This document shows positions 55,051 through 63,169 of a DNA stretch of 64,000 nucleotides, piece after piece. Source of the DNA: Paenarthrobacter sp. Z7-10 (GTDB taxonomy: Bacteria; Actinomycetota; Actinomycetes; Actinomycetales; Micrococcaceae); assembly GCF_026932795.1 (NCBI RefSeq), contig NZ_JADPVH010000002.1:1-64000 (forward strand). Direction: 5' to 3'. How positions within the stretch are numbered: position 1 is the stretch's first letter; every line of letters starts with the position of its first letter. The notes beneath the pieces were generated by a model. The model was not told the origin of the DNA. It ran no database searches and saw only the letters and a program-made list of their open reading frames with translations. Made by a program: the position numbers and the translations under genes.

Positions 55051-57432
55051 GTGGCACGCATCGAATCGCTGATTCCCCTGCTGGGCCGGGGTCCAGACCC
55101 GGAGCAGCTCCAGCACGTGCACGAAATTCCCGCGCGGTCGGCCATCAGTGTGGACTGGCCAACCTGGACCCATGCCGACATCCGCGCAGCATACGCGAAT
55201 TTGGGCGTGCACGAACCATGGCAGCACCAGGTTCTGGGCGCGGAGGCGGCTCATGGCGGACACCATGTGGTGATTGCCACCGGCACGGCCTCCGGAAAAT
55301 CCCTCGCCTACCAACTGCCTGCCCTGGACGCGATCCACCGCGCCGGCCTCACCGCAGCCGCAAATCCGGGCAAGCTGGACCCCGAGGGCGCCGTTGCGCT
55401 GTACCTCTCGCCGACCAAAGCCCTGGCCGCGGATCAGTTCGCCGCCATCGAGTCGCTTCACCTTCCCACCGTCCGTGCCGCCACTTACGACGGCGACACG
55501 GACCCCAGCGATCGGCGCTGGATCCGGGACCACGCCAATTTCGTGCTCTGCAACCCCGACATGCTGCACTTCGGCATCCTGCCCAACCACACCCGCTGGG
55601 ACAGATTCTTCCGAAGACTGAAGTACGTCATCGTCGATGAAGCCCACAGTTACAGGGGCGTCTTTGGCTCACATGTCGCAAACCTGATGCGTCGGCTGCG
55701 TCGAATCTGCTCCTATTATGGCTCCGAACCAATTTTTATCGCCGCTTCCGCCACCTCCTCGGAACCGGCCGTGTCGTTCGGCCGGCTCATCGGCGCCCCG
55801 GTCAGCGCCATCACCGAAGACTGCTCGCCGCACGGCTCCACCACCGTTGCCTTTTGGGAGCCGGCGCTGATGGAGCTCAAGGGCGAAAACGGTGCTCCGG
55901 CCCGGCGCACCGCCGTTGCCGAAACCGCTGACCTGCTGGCCAACCTGGTTTCATCCCGCATCCGCACCATCGCCTTCATCAAGTCCAGGCGCGGCGCCGA
56001 GAACATTGCCAGCATCTCCAAACGCCTGCTCGCGGAGGTCGACCCCCGGCTTCCGGACCGCATCGCCGCCTACCGGTCCGGATATCTGCCGGAAGAGCGC
56101 CGTGCGCTGGAAAAGGCCCTTCGCTCCGGGGAGCTGCTCGGAATCTCCAGCACATCGGCCCTGGAGCTGGGCATCGACATATCGGGGCTGGACGCCGTCC
56201 TGGTGGCCGGCTGGCCCGGCACCAGAGCCTCACTTTTCCAGCAGATCGGCCGCGCCGGCCGCGCCGGCCAGGATGCCATAGCGGCGTTCATTGCCAGCGA
56301 CGACCCCTTGGACACCTATCTGGTGCACCACCCCGAGGCAGTGTTCGGAACCGCTGTTGAAGCCACCGTTTTCGATCCCTCCAATCCGTATGTTTTGGGT
56401 CCGCACCTGTGCGCGGCCGCGGCCGAACTTCCTCTTGGCCCGGCCGACCTTGGACTTTTTGGTTCCAGCACGGAAACCCTGCTCGCTGAGCTGGTTGCGG
56501 ACGGCTATCTCAGGCGGCGTCCGGCGGGATGGTTCTGGACCCATTCGCGCAGCGCAGCAGGGATGGTTAATCTGCGGGCCGATGGCGGCGGCCCGATCAG
56601 CATCGTCGAGGCAGATACCGGCGCGCTGCTGGGCACGATGGACTCTCCCCAGTCTCACTATCAGGCCCACCGCGGTGCGGTCTATGTGCATCAGGGCGTG
56701 ACGTTCCTGGTCGAAGAACTCAATGAAGCAGACCACTGCGCGGTGGTGCGCCGGGGCAATCCCGATTTCTACACCACAGCCCGCGACGTCACCCAAATCG
56801 AAGTAGTTAAATCACTCCGGCATGAGCAGTGGGGTCCGGTGGAGGTTCACTTTGGTGAGGTCCAAGTGACCACGCAGGTGGTCTCCTTTCAGCGCAAGGC
56901 CTTCATTTCCAACGAGGTACTCGGTGAGGAACCTCTGGAACTTGGTGCCCGGGACTTGTTCACCAAGGCGGTCTGGTTCACGCTGGACAACGGCTCCTTG
57001 TTGCGCGTTGGCCTCGCTGAGCCCCAGTTCCCGGGGGCACTGCACGCCGCCGAACACGCGGCGATCGGGCTGTTGCCGCTGGTGGCATCCAGTGACCGCT
57101 GGGATGTCGGCGGAGTTTCAACGGCTGTCCATGCAGATACGGGGCAGCCAACGATTTTTGTCTACGACGGACACCCTGGCGGGGCCGGCTTCGCCGAACG
57201 CGGCTTTGAAGCCGCCCGGACCTGGCTCCGGGCCACCCGTGACGCGATTGACGCCTGCGAGTGCGAGACCGGATGTCCATCCTGCGTCCAGTCACCGAAA
57301 TGCGGCAATAAGAACAATCCCCTGGACAAACGCGGCGCGGTTCAATTGATCGATGTGCTGCTGGCCAGTGCGGCAGTCGCCGACGGTGCGCCAGTGGCTA
57401 AGAGTGCAGCGATGGCCGACGGGCGGCAGTAG
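55051..57432 (+). CDS. DEAD/DEAH-box helicase, MrfA/Hrq1-like
   Basis: A 793-residue superfamily 2 DNA helicase. Walker A is ATGTASGKSLAY at 76-87, Walker B is VIVDEAHSYRGVFGSHVANL, motif III is FIAASATSSEP, and the second RecA domain has STSALELGIDISGLDAVLV and QQIGRAGRAG. The C-terminal zinc site Cys736, 738, 742, 745 and 751 (CECETGCPSCVQSPKC) is that of MrfA/Hrq1 proteins, which in Bacillus repair mitomycin lesions. The GTG start has an AAGAAT sequence 6 nt before it, so it too may be leaderless. It corresponds in place to Rv3649 next to the tad/ssd locus. It converges on that locus. Confidence 0.94.
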   Translation: MARIESLIPLLGRGPDPEQLQHVHEIPARSAISVDWPTWTHADIRAAYANLGVHEPWQHQVLGAEAAHGGHHVVIATGTASGKSLAYQLPALDAIHRAGLTAAANPGKLDPEGAVALYLSPTKALAADQFAAIESLHLPTVRAATYDGDTDPSDRRWIRDHANFVLCNPDMLHFGILPNHTRWDRFFRRLKYVIVDEAHSYRGVFGSHVANLMRRLRRICSYYGSEPIFIAASATSSEPAVSFGRLIGAPVSAITEDCSPHGSTTVAFWEPALMELKGENGAPARRTAVAETADLLANLVSSRIRTIAFIKSRRGAENIASISKRLLAEVDPRLPDRIAAYRSGYLPEERRALEKALRSGELLGISSTSALELGIDISGLDAVLVAGWPGTRASLFQQIGRAGRAGQDAIAAFIASDDPLDTYLVHHPEAVFGTAVEATVFDPSNPYVLGPHLCAAAAELPLGPADLGLFGSSTETLLAELVADGYLRRRPAGWFWTHSRSAAGMVNLRADGGGPISIVEADTGALLGTMDSPQSHYQAHRGAVYVHQGVTFLVEELNEADHCAVVRRGNPDFYTTARDVTQIEVVKSLRHEQWGPVEVHFGEVQVTTQVVSFQRKAFISNEVLGEEPLELGARDLFTKAVWFTLDNGSLLRVGLAEPQFPGALHAAEHAAIGLLPLVASSDRWDVGGVSTAVHADTGQPTIFVYDGHPGGAGFAERGFEAARTWLRATRDAIDACECETGCPSCVQSPKCGNKNNPLDKRGAVQLIDVLLASAAVADGAPVAKSAAMADGRQ

Positions 57433-57451
57433 CCAACCGTGCAGCTCCGGT

Positions 57452-57880
57452 TTAGGGTGCGGGGTCGACTCCGCGCGGGGAGTCATCCATAGGGGGTGGC
57501 CCCGCCCGGGCATGACCCTTGGCGGCACCCCAGGGTGGCGGCAGATCTACTCGGGTACTGATGTCCACAATGTCCCTCTCATGACCTCCAACGATGCAGC
57601 TGACCAGTGCTGCCCGATGCTGCGCCACCACCGAAGCGGCGACGGTACACGGCTCACCGGAAATCAGGTCCCGGGCGGCGTCCGCACCGGCGAGCGCGGC
57701 AAGATCGGCGGCAGTGGCAGCCCGGCTGGCCGCAACGGCCGCTTGGGTTATCAGCAGCAAAGCGGCGAGCATGCTCAACAGGACACAGATCACCCCGACT
57801 GCCAGCACGGTTCCCGAACCCCGTTCCCGTCCCGCTGTTGGTTTCGGCGCCCCGGCCTCCCGGTCCGGGTACTTGCTCAC
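57452..57880 (-). CDS. Rv3654c family TadE-like protein
   Basis: A 142-residue small protein with one N-terminal membrane segment (GTVLAVGVICVLLSMLAALL) preceded by GRERGSG, and then AAVAASRAATAADLAALAGA. This is the Rv3654c pattern, a TadE/TadG-like pseudopilin found at the end of actinobacterial tad loci. The C-terminal half is proline-rich and variable. Its GTG overlaps the TGA of the preceding TadE gene (GTGA), making it the last gene of the locus. Confidence 0.88.
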   Translation of the reverse strand: MSKYPDREAGAPKPTAGRERGSGTVLAVGVICVLLSMLAALLLITQAAVAASRAATAADLAALAGADAARDLISGEPCTVAASVVAQHRAALVSCIVGGHERDIVDISTRVDLPPPWGAAKGHARAGPPPMDDSPRGVDPAP

Positions 57881-58296
57881 GGGGAATGTCCGGACTGCGC
57901 ACTATAGGCTCGAGCCGACTGCGGAGCCGACTCCCGGCCGGCTGTGGCCGTGGCCGTCAGCGGCCAGTTGACCATTGCCGACATTGGACCGGACAACCGG
58001 GCAGTGACTTGGACATAAACCAGATTTTCATCCATCGAGACGCTTATCTCGGCCGTTCCACCGGCAACTTGCCGAGCTGCAGCGAAAGCAGTGGCAACAG
58101 AGTCGCCGCGGGCAAACGAACGTGCCGCAGAGCGTGCCGCTTCCTCCAGCCTAAGCTGGGTCACGCCGAGCATCGCCGCCAGCAGGAGCAGTGCCAGCAC
58201 GGCAGTCAACGCGGGCAGCGTAACGGCTAATTCCGCTGTCACAGATCCTCCGTCAGCGGCGGGACACCGTCCGCCATCCCGTTCCTGCTGCCTCAC
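57877..58296 (-). CDS. TadE family pilus protein
   Basis: A 139-residue minor pilin-like protein with the TadE signature GGSVTAELAVTLPALTAVLA, in which the Glu of a type IVb pilin-like processing motif precedes a 20-residue hydrophobic helix, followed by RLEEAARSAARSFARGDS. TadE proteins help build the Flp pilus at the membrane. Its GTG overlaps the pilin stop codon as GTGA, and its own stop overlaps the next gene the same way. It has no obvious ribosome site and relies on coupling. Confidence 0.88.
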   Translation of the reverse strand: MRQQERDGGRCPAADGGSVTAELAVTLPALTAVLALLLLAAMLGVTQLRLEEAARSAARSFARGDSVATAFAAARQVAGGTAEISVSMDENLVYVQVTARLSGPMSAMVNWPLTATATAGRESAPQSARAYSAQSGHSP

Positions 58297-58718
58297 GGCA
58301 TGCTTAGGGCGCTGCGAATAATGCTGAGCAGGAAGCCGCGCACCTCATCACTTTTCAGAATGACGACCAGCAGACCAGCGAAGCCAACGGCGGCCAGGGT
58401 GGCGATCGCATACTCGGCCGTCGCCATCCCGGCTTCCGCTGACCGTCTACGCAATGGCACTCGTTGGCGATATGGCGGGCGGCTGGCCGCGCCAGCGAAG
58501 ATCTCCCGGACGGGGCTGAGCTTGTCATCCGAAACGGCGACAGGCGTTTCCTCGTGCACAATCTGGCCGCGTGCTTCACCCGCGCCAGATGCGCCGCTGT
58601 CCTCCCGGTCCGGGCTGCCTCCGTCCCCTGCGCCTTGGCCGCCCTCGGATCCGTTCAATTCGCGGGCTCCGGTCATCCCCGTGCGAAGCATGCCGTTTGC
58701 GTCCCTGATGATTCTCAT
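58293..58718 (-). CDS. DUF4244/Flp-type prepilin with long N-terminal extension
   Basis: The predicted major pilin. Prepilin processing should cleave between Gly97 and Met98 in AEAGMATAEYAIATLAAVGF, leaving Glu at +5 and a hydrophobic helix, giving a mature pilin of about 44 residues as in Flp pilins. The C-terminus SDEVRGFLLSIIRSALSMP matches DUF4244. A 97-residue leader is far longer than usual and is rich in Gly, Glu and Ser. The ATG at 58718 has a strong AAAGGAG site, so this long form seems real. A terminator-like hairpin lies just upstream. Confidence 0.82.
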   Translation of the reverse strand: MRIIRDANGMLRTGMTGARELNGSEGGQGAGDGGSPDREDSGASGAGEARGQIVHEETPVAVSDDKLSPVREIFAGAASRPPYRQRVPLRRRSAEAGMATAEYAIATLAAVGFAGLLVVILKSDEVRGFLLSIIRSALSMP

Positions 58719-58734
58719 CTTTTCTCCTTTGTCG

Positions 58735-58756
58735 AAAAAATGCCGCCCGGAGCGGC
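58735..58756 (-). terminator. Intrinsic terminator/attenuator hairpin ahead of the pilin gene
   Basis: On the minus strand GCCGC-TCCGG-GCGGC is followed by A and a T6 run. The T-run ends 16 nt before the pilin ATG, with the ribosome site in between. There is no room for a promoter after it, so it should attenuate read-through from tadC or from a nearer upstream promoter. Confidence 0.6.
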
Positions 58757-58812
58757 CATGCTCAACTTTCGTAGCAGCCAGCGTCCAGGAACAGATGCCG
58801 GCGACTCCAAGT

Positions 58813-58822
58813 GGGGTACCCC
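58813..58822. promoter_or_regulatory. 10-bp palindrome GGGGTACCCC between tadC and the pilin gene
   Basis: A perfect palindrome in the middle of the only non-overlapping gap of the tad locus. It may be an operator for a pilin promoter; this rests on position alone. Confidence 0.3.
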
Positions 58823-58856
58823 TGCTGACTTTCCGGTTGTGGAGGAGAACATGGCA

Positions 58857-59474
58857 TCAGCGAAACGACGGAACCATTGCCAGGACTACCGGGACAATGC
58901 CCAGGCAAACGAAGGCTGGAAGGAAGCACAGCCCCAGCGGCAGCACCAGTTTCACGCCAAGTGCCGCTGCGCGTCGCTCGGCCGTCCGGTGTCTGATTCG
59001 CCGGATTTGGGCCGCTTCCGCGTCGAGCAGCGCTGACGACGGAGCACCTGTCAGCGCGGCGAAAGTCAAAGCGGAATGCAGGGTTTCGAGTACCTCGTCG
59101 CAGTGCACGAGAGACCAGGAAGTACTCCAGGAGGCACCGATGCAGAGCCCCGCGACAACCACGACCAAGCGGCGGCGGGTAGCTTCGTTGGCAACCCCTG
59201 CGAGCACTTCGAGGGCGCGTACCATCGGCAGTCCCGCGTCAAAGGCAGTGGCGAGCAGCTCGAGCATGAGCGGGACGTCCTCAATGCCGTCATTCCTGCA
59301 CGCTGCCCCGGCCGCTTCCGCGCTCTCCTGGACGGGGACCCATCGGGGTCCTCGGCGTCTCCGCACCTGCCACATCTGCAGTCGCTGCTTCCACCGCGTC
59401 CTGTCCGGCCGCTGGCACAGAACCATCATGCCGGAGGCCGCCAAGGCAAAAATCCACCAGCTATGTCCGGTCAT
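58857..59474 (-). CDS. tadC: TadC-like type II secretion F-domain protein
   Basis: A 205-residue inner-membrane platform protein of the Flp pilus machine. It begins with a membrane segment (HSWWIFALAASGMMVL), has the F-domain helix PLMLELLATAFDAGLPMVRA and ends with GVKLVLPLGLCFLPAFVCLGI and VPVVLAMVPSF. The ATG overlaps the tadB stop (ATGA). Together with TadB it forms the base that TadA drives. Size fits the short actinobacterial forms. Confidence 0.9.
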   Translation of the reverse strand: MTGHSWWIFALAASGMMVLCQRPDRTRWKQRLQMWQVRRRRGPRWVPVQESAEAAGAACRNDGIEDVPLMLELLATAFDAGLPMVRALEVLAGVANEATRRRLVVVVAGLCIGASWSTSWSLVHCDEVLETLHSALTFAALTGAPSSALLDAEAAQIRRIRHRTAERRAAALGVKLVLPLGLCFLPAFVCLGIVPVVLAMVPSFR

Positions 59475-60346
59475 TTTCGCCCACTGGCGGCCGAAATCAA
59501 CAGCGCGGTCCAGCATCGCCCGGCAATTAAAAAGGCCACACCCGCCAGCAAGGCGGCGATGCCGACCGGACTACCGAAGAGGACGGCGAAGGGATCAACT
59601 CCCATCAGCACTCCAAGACCGAGACCGAGGGCGGGCAACCAGGCCAGCAGGCGAACCGTCGCTTTGGGGCCCGCCAAAGAAGTCTCCCGCACGGCTGCTT
59701 CATCACCGTTGGCTTCGAGGGCGCCGGCTAATCGCAGCAGAACTGCGGCCAGCGGCGCGCCGCTGATTTCCGCAACGTCCAAGCATGCGGCTAGTTCCTG
59801 CCAGGCACGGGTGGCATCCGCATCGCCGGTCCGCCTCCGATCTCGTGCAGGCGTGCGCTCCCGGCAGGCTGCACGCAGAGCCGTGCTGACGTTCAGACCC
59901 AGCTGGGACGCGCGCTGGGCCAACTGAAGCATGGCGGTATTGGAATTTGCCGGCATCTGGCGGTTCCGGCCGCGCCCCTTGTGAGCGACCGGGAAAGAGG
60001 TTTGCTGATCCTCGGGACAGCGCCGCACCAAGGCGTCATTCCACAACTCGGGTCCAGATCTTCCAGCGGTCAGAAGTGCCGAAAGCTCGCGCAGCAGCCG
60101 CACCAGGTCTTCATATTCCCCCGCGGGATCGGTGCGCCTGAACCTGGTTGACCAATTTGTTCCATCGCGCTCAGGCGCCTTGGCCGGGCCCCGGGGAGGG
60201 GCGCTCGAGCCGGCGACCCGCTGCTCCCGGACGGAGTCCTTTGTCCCCGGGCGGAAAACCCGGACCGCACCGCCCCGTTCTGAGGGCGGCGCCAGCAGAA
60301 GGCAGCACGCTGCAGTCAGGATACCGAACAGCAAGAGCTCACTCAC
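59471..60346 (-). CDS. tadB: TadB-like type II secretion F-domain protein
   Basis: A 291-residue membrane protein, partner of TadC. It has an N-terminal membrane segment (LLLFGILTAACCLLLAPP), a charged cytoplasmic stretch, the F-domain helix LVRLLRELSALLTAGRSGPE, and two C-terminal membrane segments (VRLLAWLPALGLGLGVLMGV, GIAALLAGVAFLIAG). The GTG at 60346 lies inside the end of tadA with an 8-bp overlap and is preceded by GGAAGTGG. Longer starts would add non-conserved residues. Confidence 0.88.
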   Translation of the reverse strand: MSELLLFGILTAACCLLLAPPSERGGAVRVFRPGTKDSVREQRVAGSSAPPRGPAKAPERDGTNWSTRFRRTDPAGEYEDLVRLLRELSALLTAGRSGPELWNDALVRRCPEDQQTSFPVAHKGRGRNRQMPANSNTAMLQLAQRASQLGLNVSTALRAACRERTPARDRRRTGDADATRAWQELAACLDVAEISGAPLAAVLLRLAGALEANGDEAAVRETSLAGPKATVRLLAWLPALGLGLGVLMGVDPFAVLFGSPVGIAALLAGVAFLIAGRCWTALLISAASGRK

Positions 60347-61565
60347 CGGTCCACTTCCCGTCCAAGGCACGTTGGAGCCCTTCCCACCCAGGCCCGTAAC
60401 GCAACTCCGATTCCGCCGGCACGCACTCACGGACGCTCCCTGCGTCGTTATTCACAAAGGTGATCGCGGGAACCACTTCCAGAGTCCCTGATTTCAGCGC
60501 CACCGTGCCGATCTCAGCGAGCCGGCGCCCGGCCGGACCACGCTGCAAGTGCAGAACGACGTCGAGAGCACTCACGGCCTGCAGCCCGACCGCCTCACTG
60601 CTCAAACCACCCAGCGCCCCCAGCGCCGTCAACCTGGCGGGAACGGCCGCCGCACTGTTGGCATGGACAGTACAGCCACCACCGCGATGCCCTGTGTTGA
60701 GGGCGGAGAGAAGTTCTCGAACCTCAGCCCCGCGGCATTCGCCCACCACGAGGCGGGTCGGGTTCATCCGCAAGGCCTGGCGAACAAGCTGACCGAGGTC
60801 GATGGTTCCACCACCTTCGCTGTTCGCATGCCGGGCCTCCAGCCCCAACACGTGTGGATGATCGGGCATCAGCTCGGCCACGTCCTCGATCAGCACCAGG
60901 CGCTCGTTGTCCTCACACAGGCCGAGCATCGTGGTCAGCAACGTGGTTTTTCCCGATCCGGTCGCGCCACTAATCAAAAAACTCAGCCGCCGGGCGACGA
61001 TGGCGGACAGAACCTGGCCCATCGCGGCAGGAGCGAATCCGGATGCCAGCAGCTCGTCCAGCGTAAAGACCGTGGAGCGGCGGACCCTGATTGAAAGCAG
61101 AGTGCCCACCGTGGAGATGGGCGGCAGCACGGCATGAACCCGGCAGCCATCGTCGAGCCTGATGTCCACACACGGCGAACTGTCATCCAGCCGCCGTCCA
61201 CCCGCGGCCACAAGCCGCGCGGCGAGTGCCCGTACCTGCGGTTCGCCGGAAAAACCCACCCCAGTCCGTTCTGCCCCCGAGCCACGGTCCACCCAGACCG
61301 AGTCGGGGCCGTTGACGTAGATATCAGTAACCCGCGGATCATCCAGCAGTGGTTGAAGCGGGCCGAGACCATTCAATTCGGCGCGGATTCGGTCAACGGC
61401 GGCAAGGGAACCAGTAGTGCCCAGCAGCCGCCCACTGGCTTGGACTGCCGCGGCCACCCGGGACGGTGTTACCGGGCCGGTTTGAGAGAGAACCGCAGCC
61501 CGAACGGTCTCCAACAAGGCGGCGTCCAGTTCCGCAGCGGGTCGGGAGGACGAGTGACGGCTCAT
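60339..61565 (-). CDS. tadA: TadA family ATPase (CpaF)
   Basis: The hexameric secretion ATPase that powers Flp pilus assembly. The 408-residue protein has the N-terminal CpaF domain (VTDIYVNGPDSVWVDRG), Walker A SGATGSGKTTLLT at 199-211, the Asp box LVLIEDVAEL, Walker B in PTRLVVGECRGAEV and the His box in GHRGGGCTVHANSA. The ATG overlaps the ssd stop as ATGA and it is followed by tadB and tadC, the usual order. Confidence 0.95.
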   Translation of the reverse strand: MSRHSSSRPAAELDAALLETVRAAVLSQTGPVTPSRVAAAVQASGRLLGTTGSLAAVDRIRAELNGLGPLQPLLDDPRVTDIYVNGPDSVWVDRGSGAERTGVGFSGEPQVRALAARLVAAGGRRLDDSSPCVDIRLDDGCRVHAVLPPISTVGTLLSIRVRRSTVFTLDELLASGFAPAAMGQVLSAIVARRLSFLISGATGSGKTTLLTTMLGLCEDNERLVLIEDVAELMPDHPHVLGLEARHANSEGGGTIDLGQLVRQALRMNPTRLVVGECRGAEVRELLSALNTGHRGGGCTVHANSAAAVPARLTALGALGGLSSEAVGLQAVSALDVVLHLQRGPAGRRLAEIGTVALKSGTLEVVPAITFVNNDAGSVRECVPAESELRYGPGWEGLQRALDGKWTGE

Positions 61566-62875
61566 TGGTCCCCACTGCGCAGTTCTGCCAGAACGGCTCC
61601 GGTCACCCGGCGGATGGACCTCCGATGCAGAAAGTCGAGCAACTGGCCGCGTTCCGCGGCTGCGGTCAGCCCCCGCACGGCGGGCATCACAGTGGTCACG
61701 GGGACGCCAATGGAACCGCCAATCAGATCCGCATCCAGACCTTCCCTGATGGGGCCTCGAATGACCACAGACGTAGACAGCGGTGGTAAATGCGCCAGCA
61801 GCTGCGCGCTGGCAACCGCGGAGCGCATGCGGGCCGGGACCACCACCAGCACTTGATCACAAAACTGGCCCAATCCAGCCAACGCATCGCGGCTGCGGCC
61901 GACGTCAACCACTGTCAGTTCGTAACCACGGCGGGACGCCTTGAGGACTTCCATGTTCAATCCCTGTGCCTGCGGGTTGCTGCTCGCTCCCTGCAGCTGC
62001 TGGCCCCATGTCAACAGCGAAAAACCAGCCACCACCGGCAATGCCGCGGCCAATTGGCCCGGGTTGAGCGACCCCGCTGCAGCCTGGAGATCAGGCCAGC
62101 GGAGCCCCGGCAGATCTTCGCCGCCAACGGCCAAGTCCAGTCCGCCGCCCCACTCGTCGCCGTCGACCAGCAGCGTCCGGATTCCGAGGCCGGCCGCGTG
62201 CCCGGCCATCAGAACGGAAAGCGTTGATGCCCCCGCCCCACCACATCCGCCGACTATCCCGAGGACGAAACCTGTGGACGCGGGATCCCGGAGCCGGCCA
62301 AGGAACTCGGCCAGCCATTCAGAACCATGGGGAAGCACGGCGACCCTGTCCACACCCGAAATTGATGCTTGCTGCCACAGCGTTTCACTCTCGCCGCTGG
62401 CACCTATGAGGACGGTCGGTCCACGACGACGGGGTATGGGCTCGGAGATGTCGCTGCCAACCAGGACGGCGCCGGCACCATGCCAATCGACGCCGGCTGA
62501 CTCTATGGTTGCCGCTACGGCCAGCTCCACAGCGGCGGCGGCACTAATTCTGGCCGCTTCATCCCGAAGATATGAGGATTCGGTGACCAACAGAACGTCA
62601 ATGCGCTGCTCCGGAAGCCATTGACCGGCTCGGCCGGAAACTGTCTCGGTCCTGCTCCTCAACGCACCAGGATCCGGCTCGGGAACTCCGTGCGCCCGGC
62701 TACTGGCAGCCAGGCTCCGGGCTCCCGGGCCAGAAACTTCCCGACCAAGGACTTTCGAGCCCCGGTCGGCGGTGGGAAAGCTGGCCTGTGCGCCGGAAGA
62801 TCCCTCGAGCAGGGAGTCGGCGCGGGTCCGCGGTGCAGCGGCACGCCGGCCGCGGATTCGTGGACCGGAAGACAT
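61562..62875 (-). CDS. ssd: Ssd/CpaE-like septum site-determining protein
   Basis: A 437-residue MinD/ParA-type protein. The first 85 residues are a disordered, charged leader; a receiver-like region follows (IDVLLVTESSYLRDEAARIS), then a deviant Walker A VGGCGGAGASTLSVLMAGHA near residue 210, DGDEWGGGLDLAVGGEDLPG and VVDVGRSRDALAGLGQFC. The Lys expected in a normal P-loop is replaced, as in mycobacterial Ssd (Rv3660c), which affects septum placement. In other bacteria CpaE/TadZ places the Tad machine at a pole, so it could do either here. It heads the tad operon; its ATG at 62875 lacks a clear ribosome site. Confidence 0.9.
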   Translation of the reverse strand: MSSGPRIRGRRAAAPRTRADSLLEGSSGAQASFPTADRGSKVLGREVSGPGARSLAASSRAHGVPEPDPGALRSRTETVSGRAGQWLPEQRIDVLLVTESSYLRDEAARISAAAAVELAVAATIESAGVDWHGAGAVLVGSDISEPIPRRRGPTVLIGASGESETLWQQASISGVDRVAVLPHGSEWLAEFLGRLRDPASTGFVLGIVGGCGGAGASTLSVLMAGHAAGLGIRTLLVDGDEWGGGLDLAVGGEDLPGLRWPDLQAAAGSLNPGQLAAALPVVAGFSLLTWGQQLQGASSNPQAQGLNMEVLKASRRGYELTVVDVGRSRDALAGLGQFCDQVLVVVPARMRSAVASAQLLAHLPPLSTSVVIRGPIREGLDADLIGGSIGVPVTTVMPAVRGLTAAAERGQLLDFLHRRSIRRVTGAVLAELRSGDQ

Positions 62876-62988
62876 GGATACAGGTTCCCCGGAAGTCCAC
62901 CGCCTCCGCTACTGGAGTTCATGCCGTTGTGCGCGGCGAACTGGTCGCAAGCCCGTGTGCAGGGGAAGTCGCCTGTGGCCGCCGGTGG

Positions 62989-63115
62989 CTGCCGGATCGG
63001 CAATGCAGCTCGATGACTGCCAGATCGGCGCTGCAAAAAGTATCTGCTGCCGGATCGGCGTCGTTTCTCTTTGGCTGCCGGATCGGCGTCGTGTCTCTTT
63101 GGCTGCCGGTCGCGC
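62989..63115 (+). repeat. Iteron-like repeats upstream of ssd and the polymerase gene
   Basis: CTGCCRGATCGGC occurs at 62989, 63017, 63047 and 63075, with a partial fifth copy at 63103; spacings are 28, 30, 28 and 28 bp. Units three and four are nearly identical over the full 28 bp (one difference). They fill the 294-bp gap between the divergent ssd and polymerase genes, which has no other gene. The even spacing suggests repeated protein sites on one face of DNA. Confidence 0.9.
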
Positions 63116-63169
63116 CACTTCCCGGCGGCCTCGTTCTTCGCCCCGATCGGGAGCGGGCAGAATAGGTGC

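Noticed and set aside
62989-63115. CRISPR array or plasmid origin
   Set aside because: The conserved part is 13 bp and the intervening sequences are partly repeated themselves; no cas, rep or par partner genes are adjacent. Kept as iteron-like repeats only.
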